This document shows, one piece after another, positions 12,607 through 24,932 of a stretch of DNA of 64,000 nucleotides. Positions within the stretch are counted from its first letter, which is position 1; every line of letters begins with the position of its first letter. The notes under the pieces were generated by a model. It was not told the origin of the DNA and ran no database searches. It was given only the letters and a program-made list of their open reading frames with translations. The stretch spans positions 316,768,018 to 316,832,017 of the forward strand of contig OX352772.1 of the NCBI GenBank assembly GCA_947095535.1, in the 5' to 3' direction. This stretch comes from Poecilobothrus nobilitatus. Lineage: Eukaryota; Arthropoda; Insecta; Diptera; Dolichopodidae. The translations under genes were made by a program, and so were the position numbers.

Positions 12607-15600
12607 TATATACATATATGTATAATAGTTATATGGATATGTATACCTGCATATTATAGAGTCAAAGGAGAAAGAAGAATTTTATTAATTTTTTTTTAAA
12701 TTTCTCCTTATAAATATATTAAAATATATTTGAAAATAAGTATAAAATATCTAAAATATTTAATATATGTAAGATTTAAACTAAATAGAATAAATAAGGA
12801 AAAGGATTTTAAATATTATTTACTTAAATATTAAAATTAAATGTTTATTTTTTATCACATATTTTAATATAATATCATATTGTTTTATTTTTAAGTTTAA
12901 TTATCTTGTATGTAATGTACAAGGAATCATATATTTTCCTATACCACAACCAACCCCTATACCATTCTGTAACAACTTTTTTTAGTTTAGTTTTTTAGTT
13001 ATTTTTAGGATAAATTAATGTAATTTTAATCCAAAAATTATTTAAATTTATCTTGTATAATATTAAGAAGTTGAAATTTTTAGTATATATAATTCTAAAA
13101 TTACTAAAATAATATTTTAAAGATTATATTTCTTTTTTAATATTTTCATTCTTAAATATAAATAAATATATATATATGTACGTATAAACATACTTATGTA
13201 TATAGGTAATTATAGATATGAAATTTAAGAAAACTGAAATTTATAAGTATATTTATGTTTATAGGTAGGTTTATATTTTTTAATTATAATTAATAAAACT
13301 TATTCTTTATTTTCTTGAGTTGACTTAAATTAAAGAAAAACTTTTTTTTTTTTATCTTTTCATGATTTTATTATATTTTTATTTTTTTTTAATTTTTAAC
13401 ACGCTTATATATTATAATAAATGCAGAAAAAACAAAAAAAAAAAGAAAATATTTTTTAAGCCCTTGAAATTTGAAAATTTTCATTTCTCTTTTTCTCAAT
13501 TTCAAAAAAAAAAAAACTAATTGTTAAAATGTATATACCAGTCTAAAATAATGTATGTATACATACATACATATGTATATAACTTATCATTGCAATCGGT
13601 ACATCGCTAAAAAACATTTTGTATAGTTGATGCTTTTCTTTTTTTTTTCTATGTATATACATACATATATACTGTGCTTTTTTATATAATTTTTCTATAT
13701 CCAAATATTAATTATAGTATAATTTTATCCTGGAATTTTCTTTTTCCTGGATCGTAATAGTGTACATAAACTTATTTACATATAATATTTACTCATGTTA
13801 TATATACTATATCTATATATATTACATAAATATATTTTACAAATAAACATATAAATATAGTTACACATATATATATATACATATAATGAATAAAACTGTA
13901 TATGATTTTATATAAATTTATATATATATAAATATATATGACATATATAATATACTTATAATGTTATGTACACTATATATATTGGATAACCATGGCCTTG
14001 ATGGTTCTTGCGCATTATATACTTAAATACTATGTGCTTAAAAATCTTAAATAAAAGGGAAATTAAATTGAAAATTTCAACAAAAGAAAAAAAAAAAACA
14101 AAAACAAAACTTACAACAATACAAATAAAAAGTACTAAAGGAAAAAAAAAAAAGAAAAAACGAAAAAAGCAAAATAGGAATAAAAAAAAAAAAAAAGAAA
14201 AATTATTTTCATTTTATTCTGTCAGAATGCGAGTAAATTCTATAGAATTTTGTTGATTTTATTCTATATATTTTAATACTTTGTAGGCTGCTTTTCTATT
14301 TTTTTTTTTTTTGGTTTTTTTTTTTTATGCCTGTAAATATGTATGTACAATAAATTTATATAAATATATGTACATATGAATATATTGAGTTAATATATGT
14401 ATTTATAGATATAAATATATTTTATTTATATTGCATAGTTTCATAGTAAATGAAAATGAAAATGTTCATGTACCGTTTAGAAATATTGCACATTGTATAT
14501 ATTTTTTCTTTTTTTTTCTCATTAAAATTTTATTTATTAAGGATTTTGTTTTATTTTATATTTATTTTTGTTCTTTTTTTTTATTTTTTTTGTGTGCTTT
14601 TTTGTTTCACAATTGAGGATGCTGATTCAATTTTTTCTTTTTTTTTCGAATTTTTTTTATTTTTAAAAAATAAAAGGAATAATACTAAGTGTATGTATGT
14701 ATCTATGTTTGTACGTCCATCTATTCTATATGAGCATACATAAGTATACATATATATATATACATATATAATATGTATAATATTAATATATGGATAAACT
14801 GCTGTGCATAACTTATGTGAATACGAAAACGAATTGTATTATATAATATTATACATACCTACATAATATTATAAAATATGTACATATATGGATTACATAT
14901 ATATATGGACAGAAGTAAAAAAAAAAAAAATAAAAGTCAAACAAAAATAACAATGCAGAAAAAAAAGAATAAAAAAAAAAAAAAATGAAAATGCTTAAAA
15001 ACTGAAAGCCATTAAGAAAAGTTCTTTTTTTTTTCTAAATTGTATGTATTTTGAACAAGTGAAATTTTATGATAGAATTTTTTTTTGCCTATGCAGAATA
15101 AATATACTATATATATATATATTATGTTCATATATTTATATTGTATATATAGATATTAACATTAATTTTATGTTGAACTTCATTATCGAAAGAAAACGAC
15201 TGAATTTTAATGAATGAATGAATGAAGAAGGATATGATATGCAAGGGCAAAAAAAAAATGCATGTACATGATTATATGTCTATCTATATATGTATATATA
15301 TATATTTATATGAATGCATGCATATCAGTATATTTATCTTCTGTTAAAAATGGTACAAAATGATGTTTTTGAAATGTGTATTTATAAAAAAAAATAGTAG
15401 GTATCTAAGTATAACAACTATATGTATGTATGTGTATGCACATTAATATGGGCAGAAAAGTTATAAATGGCAAAAAAAAAAAAAAAAATTCTTAAAAAAT
15501 TGGAAATATGGAACTTATAGGTATACAATATACTGTCAGTTTACTAAGAGTTAAAATATATTATTTTATGTATAATTTCTAATTCTAAAGAATTTTTCAT

Positions 15601-16020
15601 TTTTTTTGTACCTAGCATGTATAAGATGGGTACCTTGTAGTTGAATGTGTTTGTGTTATTAACAATTATTTTAAACATAAATAATAAACCACATATAAGC
15701 TAGAAATTATTTTAAGAAATAACGGAAAAATTGATTTGGTTGACGAAATTAATGAGAAGAAATTCTGGTATGCACTTTTGAAATTTGTTTTGGAAGAGCC
15801 AACATTATAAACTATAATGGATAAATTTAATCATTAAGATTAAGAATTTTCATTTCCACACTTTCATTTTGTTGAAAGTATTTGAAATTTTCAAATATAT
15901 TTTTATTACATTTGAAAAACAAAAAGTAAATGTCATGAATAATTAATTTTTGGCAAAGCTGTTAATTAATTGACTGTATAGCAATAATGCTATAAGATAA
16001 TAAAACAAACATATATGTAT
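12607..16020. other. AT-rich non-coding stretch
   Basis: TA/TATG microsatellites and long A or T runs. The ORFs at 14008-14743 are low-complexity Lys/Phe readings. A short (GAAT)n array lies at 15211-15226. Nothing else supported. Confidence 0.55.
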
Positions 16021-16440
16021 CGGGAAGCGTCTAGAAATCCCAAATCATAAAACTCTAAAGTTATAAAATTCCAAAATTAGAAAATCCCAAATCATATAAT
16101 TTCTAATTTTAAAATATCAAAATTACAAAATTCCAAAATTTGAAATTTTCAATGTAAAAATTTAATTTGGGAATATCAACTAGCTCTAAATTCATCAGTT
16201 TCATCATTTTTTAAAAATATTTATATATGTATATGTAGATGCGAGATTCTGAATTAGATAGTATGTATGTGCGAGATTCTGAATTATGCAGGATTTTAGA
16301 GCTAGTTACAAAATCAGGGTATTTTGCTTTTTCCAGAATATTTATATTATATGCGAGATTCTGAATTATGAGGAATTTAACAGTTGGATTCAAAAGCAGG
16401 GTTATCCGCTTTTTTCAAAATATTTATATAATATATGTCA
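16021..16440. repeat. Degenerate short repeats: CCAAAATT-type, then GCGAGATTCTGAATTA x3
   Basis: About 16035-16150 repeats variants of AAATCCCAAATCATAAAA and AAATTCCAAAATT. Next, GCGAGATTCTGAATTA occurs three times, at 16241, 16271 and 16353. The last two begin an 82-bp unit that is repeated imperfectly (GCGAG... AGGGT... GCTTTTT... ATATTTATAT). The ORF at 16211-16393 is a reading through these repeats. Confidence 0.75.
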
Positions 16441-19400
16441 GTATATGTCACTCTAAATATTTTATAAAATAGGTTAATTATATTGTTATCTTTCTAATCT
16501 ATCCTATGCTAATCCTAATCTATCTATAGAGATTAGGTTTATTTTTGCCTTTACAATTATAATATTTATTTATTTCCATTTATTTATTCATTTATTTAGC
16601 AAAATATGTGTATTTAAAAAGAAACATTGTCTAGACAAAAATCTCATTTGAGAATTTAACTTAAGCCTACAAAACTATAATTAATTTTGATTTTTGTGTT
16701 TGAAATTTCGTACCGAACCTCTGCAATGCGCGAGAATAAAATTTCAAAATTTGAGATTTTGAAATTTAAAGTTTTGTGATAAGTTTTTAAAAATTTTTGC
16801 CATTTTGTAATATGGAATGGATTTTGTCATCATTTGTAAAATGTTTTTTTAATCTTTTTAACTATAAATTAACTTTTTTGAGGTTTGTAAATGGTATTTA
16901 TATGAAGATCATAATATTTTCATATGAATTTTCATCTCTATTACGTCTGGTGTAATCATATAAGTGTTATGTATGTACATATATTATGTATGTACTTAAG
17001 TATGTATGTATGTACATATATATAAAACAGATTTTTGACATAATCAAAAATGGTCACTTAAAATAGAATTTTGAACTAGTTACTAGAAACTTAAAATTGA
17101 AAAAAATTTGAAAAATAAAAAGAAAAATGGATTTGCATAAAAAAATGAAAATTTCAAAAACTGCAGGTAAGTTACCTTTATGTTAATTGACTTTTATAAT
17201 CAGTGAAATAGTGCGAATACATTTAAATGACAAAAAAAAAATAAAAACTAAAAGAGTAACATATTATGGAAAAAAAAACCACTAAAGCCACCTGCTTAAA
17301 ACGAAACTATTAGAATTATGCGAATAAAAGCTGATTTTAAATGTTATACTTACAGTATGTACATTGTATATAATATATGTATGTATATATAATATGTACA
17401 TATTATGTAATTTTAAAAATTTAAGCATAATAGTTTTCTTTATATATATTATTATGTAACTGTTTAATTTTCATTCGATGTTATACTTACATAATATGTA
17501 TGTATACAGTTTTGTATGGCATATGTTTTAAAAATTTTCTTTTAACCCATTTCGTTCTCTCGTTTCGTTAATTTGTTATATTAAAAATTTCATCTGACAG
17601 TTAAGTCTTTTCTTCAGAAAAATGATTACTTTTTTAAATTAATATAATGTATGTAGTATGTACATATGTATGTATATAATTTTTGCATAAAATACTATAA
17701 AATCCGATAGAATGGAAATATTTATAAATACTTTAATGTGTTTTTCTTTTTTTCTATATACTTATGTAAGTATGTACTTATGTTGTTTTTAGAATTATAT
17801 GCGGTAATTGTTTTTTGTTTTTTTTTATTTAAATTTACATTTATTTTTGCCTCTCATTTAACTAATTTTTATTTTTGCTTTCAGCTATTTTTTATTTGTT
17901 GGTATTTGGTGCGTGGTATGCGGTTTTGGTTTTTATTAATTTGTTTTTGTTTTTATTTATATATTTTGATTTATACAGGATAGAAATTGAAAAATGCAGG
18001 GCTGAGTTAATTTTGCTATAAAAAAGAATTACATATAAATATGTACATACATACATATATATAAGATTGGAAGTACCTATATATTTATACATATATATCA
18101 TATTATTTTTCATATCATATGAATGTATAGATTTAAAGTTAGAAATATATAAATATATACCTATACTTATATTATTTATATATTATTGTATTTATAACTA
18201 TGCATATATAACTATATTAAAATTTTGATTTATTTAAAAATGCAAATCGTATCGTAGTAGCTAATTAGTGTGTTATTTGACCTGTTATTGTTATGTTTGC
18301 TTTAATTACTGTAACAATTTAATTTATAATTTTAATTTATTTGATTATTGTTTTTTACTATTGTTAAAAAAAATAACTGAATTTTTACTTCTATTATTAT
18401 TTTTGTAACTGACTTTTATTTTTGTATAACTATATTATGTGTAGGTATATAATTTTAATAAAAAGCAAATATATTCACTTGTTCAACTTATGTTGCGATC
18501 AAAATAAAAAAAAAATAATATTAAAATTAAAATTTAATATTTAAAAGTTTATTTTTTATTATAACATACATATATATGTATATGTATACAAAATTTCCAC
18601 TCATCTCTAGTCAAATTAATTTGTAATTAAAAGAAAATTTTAGTTAAGACTAGAAATAAACATTTGTCTTGGGGGGGTTAAAATTAAAAATTTGTTTGAT
18701 AGTAACTGTTGTTTGTAAGCAATTTCTAACCACAAATCAGTTTGTATTATAAATAAATAATGGTTGAAAGTATATGCAGATTGAAACTCTATATATATCG
18801 TTGAAAATCATTTATTGTTTAAAGCTTTTATTTTCTTTTGTTTATAATACAATAAATCTTATAAGGAATACCAAAAAAATTTAAAACGAAAAACAAAAAA
18901 AAAAGGGTTTGCAACCACTGACATTTTATAGAAAATTTTTTTTTAAGTACATATAGAGATATAAAATAAATTTTTCTTCTATTCAAATAAAGTGCAGTAT
19001 AAAATAAGAAAAACAAAACTGAAATTTGCCCTTCAACTTGGCAAAATTCAAATTTATTTTATTTTTTTTTATTTCATAATTTGTTCTTATTTTCTTGCTA
19101 ATATTTTGTTTTTTCTTTTATTGTAAAACTCTTTTTATATTTAGATATGAAAATTTCTATAACACAAGAAAATTCAGCAACCACCATCAATCATCAATCT
19201 TTTAAAATAATGATAATGAATGATTATAGCGGATTTTATAATTTTGTTGGGTACGACGAGTATAATGAGTTGTATAATTTTGGGGATTGGTTGTGAAAAA
19301 TGTAGGCATAATATCATAAGTAAAAAAATAAAAATTAAACCAAGAATTAAAAATTGTAATAATATAATATTATTAAGTACATACATATATATATTTGAGA

Positions 19401-20066
19401 ATTGAGTGTTTTAAAATTTTTCTAGAATCGAATATCTAAAATTTTATAGAACTTCAGGTTCGGTTTTATGTTCGATTAGTATTTTTTATTGTATGGGTTT
19501 CTATATGGAGTTAATAAATTTAATAATTGTACTATAACAATACTATACCCACTTTAAAATATAGTTAGGTTTCAGTAAGAAAGTCATAGCTTAAAATTAT
19601 AACAAATAATAAAATAAACAAAATTAAATTCACACTTTATATATCACAGAAATAATTTTGAAAAAAATAAATTTTGTTTTTTTTTTGAAACTTTACAGAT
19701 AAGAAGAAATCCTTAAACCTTAGACAGTATAAAAAGTAAAGTAAGTGTGTAGTTAACTGCGAACATTTTGAGGATCGAAACATTTCGTTAAGTTGAAAGT
19801 TAAAAGAAAACTATCATTCATAATATCATTCATCATTACTTTCATTCTAGCACAGTCAATTTTTCTTAAAACTTCAAATCATATTGCATATATTATTAAG
19901 TTTAAGAATTTCATTGTGTGCGCTTAAGAAAAAGAATCATTCAACAAGTTGGAATTCTAAAGTGATATTGATAATCAGTCGGTCATTCTGGATTTCTTCT
20001 ACTGATCAAGAAGTTAGTGAAATAAAAAAGATTTAAATTGTGATCATCTGTAATTATAATAATTTA
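16441..20066. other. AT-rich non-coding stretch
   Basis: No gene, TIR pair or RNA gene that I can support. The ORFs at 17738-17983 and 19174-19405 lie in simple sequence and have no recognisable motif. Confidence 0.5.
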
Positions 20067-20202
20067 GGGGCCTCGGTTTCCTAGTGGATAAGACCGTATA
20101 AAATACACTGTAAACACCAAGAGAATTTGGGTTCGAAAAATGTCGTAAGAATAATTTTCCCTTACGACATTTACAGCCACGCCTGAAAAGAAAAGGCTGT
20201 GG
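20067..20202 (+). mobile_element. tRNA-derived SINE, short form with 8-bp TSD
   Basis: An A-box-like TTTCCTAGTGGA (20077) and a B-box-like GGTTCGAAAAA (20130) lie in the same arrangement as the copies at 33913 and 49065. These are followed by the shared body GTCGTAAGAATAAT, CTTACGACATTTACAGCC and GGCTGTGG. ATAATTTA flanks both sides (20059-20066 and 20203-20210). The copy stops at GGCTGTGG, so the terminal hairpin and poly(A) tail of the family are missing. It could be a 3'-shortened subfamily, or the flanking match could be coincidental. Confidence 0.82.
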
Positions 20203-20257
20203 ATAATTTAATTATTATTTTTAAATTTAAGCCTTGACTAATTTTTAGTGTTTATAC

Positions 20258-20282
20258 TATTACGAGACACCCTGTATATAAC
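20258..20282 (-). repeat. Solo CAGGGTG-type element end
   Basis: GAGACACCCTGTATATAAC is the inverted form of the TATACAGGGTGT(C) end seen at 12085. No matching second end was found nearby, so it is a fragment or chance. Confidence 0.35.
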
Positions 20283-22287
20283 GTATTTTAAAAATGAAAG
20301 ATATACGCATTTAAAAGCCATAATGTGATTATTTATATCTATAGAGTATTTCATTTATATATGTATACATTTACATTTTATACAAGCAAAAGAAAATGAA
20401 AAACTAAATATTTGGAATAAAAAGGAAAAGCTTCCCCAAATAATTCCCTTTTTTAGTTATATAAAAACAAAATATAATATATATACGTATATACTTACCT
20501 ATATGTTTTCTTTTTTAAAAATGGCTTCCATTTTCTCTTAAATATAGGCAATAAAATAGCAAAAAAAAAAAAAAAGGATGGTAAAAGTTTTTTTTTTTGC
20601 TTTTCAAAGTGAAATTTTTTTGATACATGGTTTTTTAAATCTAGAATTTTGTGTTAAATATAAATTTTGGATAAGATGGAGTGAAAGTCAGACAGAACAG
20701 AAGAGAAAGAAATTACAGAATATTGAATTGTAAAAAATGTTGGCGTCAGTTCTTTTCAGTTTTATTCCTTTGGAGTCTAAAATGGTTTTTTTTTTTTAAT
20801 TTTATTTGTGTATGCATAATCCTTTTAAGGCTTTTATTTGTTTGGAAAAGAAAATTGTAATTAAACGTATATATGTACATATTATGTTAAAGTATACATA
20901 TACTTATATTGTGAATATAAAATAAAAAAGTACCTGGGTTTTTTTTTTTTTGCCTTTTGGAAAATACCAAATATGCAATTAGTTTATGGGGTTAAAAATA
21001 TAAGTAAAAATAAAAAAAACTGGAGAGGAAGAGTAAAAAAAAAAAGAAAATTGGGGATAAAAATTGGAAAAGTATAAAAATTAAATTATCATAAAATGTG
21101 TCAAATTTTCTGATTTTTTGTAATATATTTTCATTTTTCATATACCCACAAATACATATATGTATATATAAAAAAAAATCCTTTAGTTTGAAAACAAAAT
21201 TGAGTGACAAAACGAAAAATTATAAAAAAAAACAATAAAATAAAAAATGGTGGATTTTTAGTAGGTATTACAAATAGAAATTTTATTTTAAATTTAAAAT
21301 ATAAAATAAAAAAAAAAAGGAAAAGAACCACACCCTTATGACTGTACTAACATACTTTCTTTTGAACGGAAATTTTAGTTTTTTTTTTCCTTTTTTATTA
21401 TTTTCATTTTCATTTTAATGTTACAGGGTTATGAAGTTAGTCTAGTCAAATATATTATACTGAAAATATATTAGAAGGGTAGTTAGATATGTTTTTTTTT
21501 TAAATTTAATATTTTTTTGAACAATCTCTAGATATTTTTATATGTATATAATTTTATTATATCTTATATATTATCGAAAAAATACAGCCATTTTTAAAAT
21601 TTTGTATATATACTATAGATAGTAAATATATAGTTTTATATATATGAAGAAAATTATTTGTAGATTTTGAAAAATTTATAGAATTTGTGAATATATAATA
21701 TTATACGGATGTAATAACATTTTCGATTAGAATAAAGGACATAAAGGAGAATAAATTAAATTATTTATGTTTCCAATTATTATGCCTTTTGATTAAGATA
21801 TATTTTAATGATTTATTGAGTTTGGTTTCGCCATCACATACAATAAAATAAAGAAACAAATCAATATTTCGTTTTTAGGTGTAGTTGTGGTACAAGTATT
21901 AAATTAAAATTGTATTATTCAGATTCTTACTTACTAAACTCACCTGCCCCTTTAGCCAATGTAATGGGATGAAACCGTTACCTGCTAATGCAGTATATTG
22001 GATAGGAAACGATAGGAAATAGGATGCAGAAACATTGAATTGGAAGTGGGACTGTAAGGGAACAATGAATCTGCCTGTTATTATTATTATTATTTTGCTA
22101 ACAGTGACTATATCCATCAACAGCTACAACATATATAACATCTTTCTACATGAAGTAATTAATTGAAGGCAACCTCCATTGTAACTGTAGCAGCTACAAT
22201 TATTGGTATTAGTATTACTTATTAATATTATTATGATTTTACTACAGAGACACGGTCGTCATTATATAATATTTTCACTAGATTGGC
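20283..22287. other. AT-rich stretch; less AT-rich relic at 21930-22130
   Basis: Mostly A/T runs. The block at 21930-22130 is more balanced and gives a 73-residue minus-strand ORF (21899-22120). I do not recognise its protein, and the reading contains a run of Ile from (ATT)n. It is more likely repeat debris than a gene. Confidence 0.4.
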
Positions 22288-22350
22288 GTTTCAACCCAAA
22301 ATCTTTCACCATACGCCACTCACTGCGCCATTGGTCAGATGATTCATATA
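22288..22350 (-). repeat. tRNA-like head of a second SINE-type repeat
   Basis: On the minus strand, CCAATGGCGCAGTGAGTGG contains an A-box-like TGGCGCAGTGAGTGG, and GGGTTGAAACGCC about 30 nt downstream resembles a B box. The core CCAATGGCGCAGTGA recurs on the minus strand near 44914-44931 (CACTGCGCCATTGG on plus). The spacing fits an RNA polymerase III promoter. The 3' end of the repeat cannot be defined. Confidence 0.45.
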
Positions 22351-22399
22351 TAGAATACCAAAAACTAAGTATCGTAATCTGTTCTTCAATTTTATAAAG

Positions 22400-23050
22400 A
22401 CTTTCAACCCAAATTTAATTTTTTAAATTACTGTTATAAGTAAGAAAAAAAGTTACCACCATTTTTATTATTTTCAAGATATTGTTTTCTTAAAGTGTTT
22501 AAATAAGGCTTAGATTTAGGGGTACAATTACATTAAATTCAGTTCATTTTTCGGTCAGGTTATATCTAAATACATAATACACGTGTAGAATATTATTAAT
22601 AATAGCTGGCCTATAACGAGCAATAAAATATAATGATGAATAAAATATAAAGTATTGATATTAGATTGGTATTGGTAATAAATAAAAACAAATAAATAAA
22701 ATATTATGTTAAATTATGGTTATTATCCCTTAAATTTTTTTTTTGATACAATCAGGATCAATTAATAAAGACTATGTTTGTTCTAAAATAGTACTAAAAC
22801 CTTAGTAAGTTTTTAAAAACTATAAATAATTAAGTAAGATTGTGTTTTATTGAATATACTTGAGAACTGGGTTTCTTTTTATCAGGTTTTAAGCTGTCGA
22901 AGTAACGATTAAGATTTATTTTCATCAGATTTTCAGCTGTAGAAGTTGGAATTTATCATCTCATAAATTACGTAAGTACTAAATTGGTGCTATATGATAT
23001 CCCATTATATATGAGTATACGATATTATTATATTATTATGCTTGAATCGG
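22400..23050. other. AT-rich non-coding stretch
   Basis: No feature recognised. Confidence 0.5.
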
Positions 23051-23222
23051 TTATTGTATAAAGGAAACAAGTCCACTTTTAGTCCAAAACCAACTGAGAT
23101 ATACATTTTTTAGATTTTAAATAGACACTTTAATTTGTCTAAAAACGTAACTTGTACATTCTATACTTACTATAATAATAGCCTTAGAAAATTTTAGTTA
23201 TTGTATAAAGGTAACAAGTCCG
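23051..23222. repeat. Direct repeat upstream of the DUF7869-like pseudogene
   Basis: TTATTGTATAAAGGAAACAA followed by GTCC occurs at 23051. TTATTGTATAAAGGTAACAA followed by GTCC occurs at 23198. The copies are 147 bp apart with one mismatch. They lie 200-370 bp before the pseudogene start and could be terminal or subterminal sequence of its element, or promoter repeats. No matching copy was seen on the far side. Confidence 0.6.
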
Positions 23223-23419
23223 TTGCATGTTTCGTTTATACAATCAATACTTTTTAGTTGAACCGTTATGTGTCAAATTTCAAAATATGTTTTGATATGC
23301 AGTTTAAGATTCAGTAATATTTAATGAGTGAAATAATATTGTTTATTGTTAAGGGTTTAAAATAAAGCTATTATTAAATTATTGATTTCTTAATAATATA
23401 TAATAATATAATTAAAAAA

Positions 23420-24932
23420 ATGTTGAGTGATAGCAGTAGTGAAGATTCACAGCCTTCCAAAAAGAGAAAGGGTTTTCGGAACAAAAATTTGTATAAAAAT
23501 AATATTCGAATCAAAGCTCATTTAAATGGAAATCATATATTAGCTAAAATAAAGTATAAAAAACCTGCGAAGACAATTTTGTATAATAGTTGTGGGTAAG
23601 TGTACAAAATGTACAATCATTTATTAATGCTATATAGACAGAATGTAAATTTAAATTTCAACACTTTAGTTGCCGATTAAAATGTATGAACAAATTTTCA
23701 CTGGATGAAAAGTACGCTATTTTTAAAATGCTGTATTCTGGCAAATCTAAAAATGAACAAAACACATTTTTAATGGGTCTTTTGGAAACGAAATCAATCA
23801 CTAGGCAGAGATTAAGAAATCAAAATCGAAAACAAGAAAGACGATCTAATTTTATATATCGCGTGTTAAATGGACAAAATAGGATTCAAGTATGTAAAAA
23901 AGCATTTTTAGGTCTCTTAGCTTTGTCAGGTAAAGCAGAATTTAGCTTGACTTTGCTCATTTTAAGTGGAAAATTGCCTCACGAGATAGACATTTTAAAC
24001 GCGGTAATGCTTTACCAGGAGCTATTATTTTAAAAAGTGATGAGTACATCCGTTCTTATCCCAAGAAGGAAACTCATTATAGTAATAAGGCTATAACATA
24101 CTTAGATTCTCAACTAAATGCAGGTATTGCCTGCCTGGTAACACTGCAGGTATTGTAAAGTACGAATACTATCTAAAATACTTTAACTAAAGTTATGGAT
24201 ATAAATTTGGAAGACCACAGATAGATGTTTGTCCAACATGCGAAGAACTTTCTGTTAAAATAAAGTCTACAATGTTAAACGAAACTGCAAAACGTGTAGC
24301 TGCAGCAGAATTGATTATACATAAAAGGAGAGCTTCAAAGTTTTATAAAAAGTTACAGCATGTAAAGGAATTATGCCGAGAAAAAAAAATTTTTGGTGGC
24401 ATTGTATTTGATTATATGCTAAATTTACCAGTATCCTTTATGCCGGTAAATGATATGTTTTATCTTCGGAAACTTTGGATGTATTTATTTGGAATACACG
24501 ATCTCAAGAACAATAGTTCAAAATTGTATACTTATCATGAAGGAATTGCGCAAAAAGGAGCAAATGAGGTAGCCAGTTTGGTAGAAGATTACATTAAAAA
24601 TGATGTAAATGAAAACATTACTGAATTACCCGTTTTCAGTGATGCTTGCCCTGGCCAAAATTGGAATCATAGAATGAATCAATTCTTTAATTTGATAAAT
24701 AAAAGATTTGAAGAAATATATCACTATTTTCCCGTTCGTGGCCACTCTTTCCTACCATGTGATAGAGATTTTGGTCTTATTAAAAGAATGATAAAAAAAG
24801 CATGATCAAATATATACTGTATCACAGTATATTTCTTTGATTAAAAATGCAAAAAAGATAAATAAATTTGTTTTGAAAGAAATAAATACGAGAGATATAT
24901 TAGATTTTACATCATGGTATACAGATCTTTAA
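23420..24932 (+). pseudogene. Transposon-associated gene, DUF7869-like, with intron; broken
   Basis: Exon 1 (23420-23595) starts MLSDSSSEDSQPSKKRKGF, a Ser/acidic then basic leader. It joins across a GT-AG intron to CRLKCMNKFSLDEKYAIFKM and an arginine/asparagine-rich segment. Then come a frameshift near 24000, SYPKKETHYSNKAITYLDSQ, a small internal duplication, and an in-frame stop at 24188-24190. The frame resumes SYGYKFGRPQIDVCPTCEEL, then VFDYMLNLPV, FSDACPGQNWN and YFPVRGHSFLPCDRDFG. A frameshift in an A run near 24797 leads to YTVSQYISLIKNAKK and DILDFTSWYTDL before the last stop. The VFDYM, SDxCPGQN and GHSFLPxDRDFG motifs match the repetitive arthropod and cnidarian gene family annotated as DUF7869, which I recall as RNase H-like. 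That function is inferred. At least four lesions make it non-functional. Confidence 0.85.
23596..23669 (+). other. Intron of the DUF7869-like pseudogene
   Basis: 74 nt, with a consensus donor GTAAGT and acceptor CACTTTAG. It is phase 2: GG at the exon end plus T from the next exon gives Gly. The frame then runs straight into CRLKCMNKF. The retained intron argues that this copy arose by DNA-level movement or inheritance and not by reverse transcription of a spliced mRNA. Confidence 0.8.

Noticed and set aside
14008..14743. ORFs of 61-97 codons
   Set aside because: Lys- or Phe-rich low-complexity readings of homopolymer tracts.
16241..16370. CRISPR-like repeats
   Set aside because: Only three copies with unequal spacing (30 and 82 bp) in a eukaryotic AT-rich context; a minisatellite fits better.
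19174..19405. Overlapping 61-70-codon ORFs on both strands
   Set aside because: Mutually antisense, Ile/Leu-rich because of AT composition, no supporting signal.
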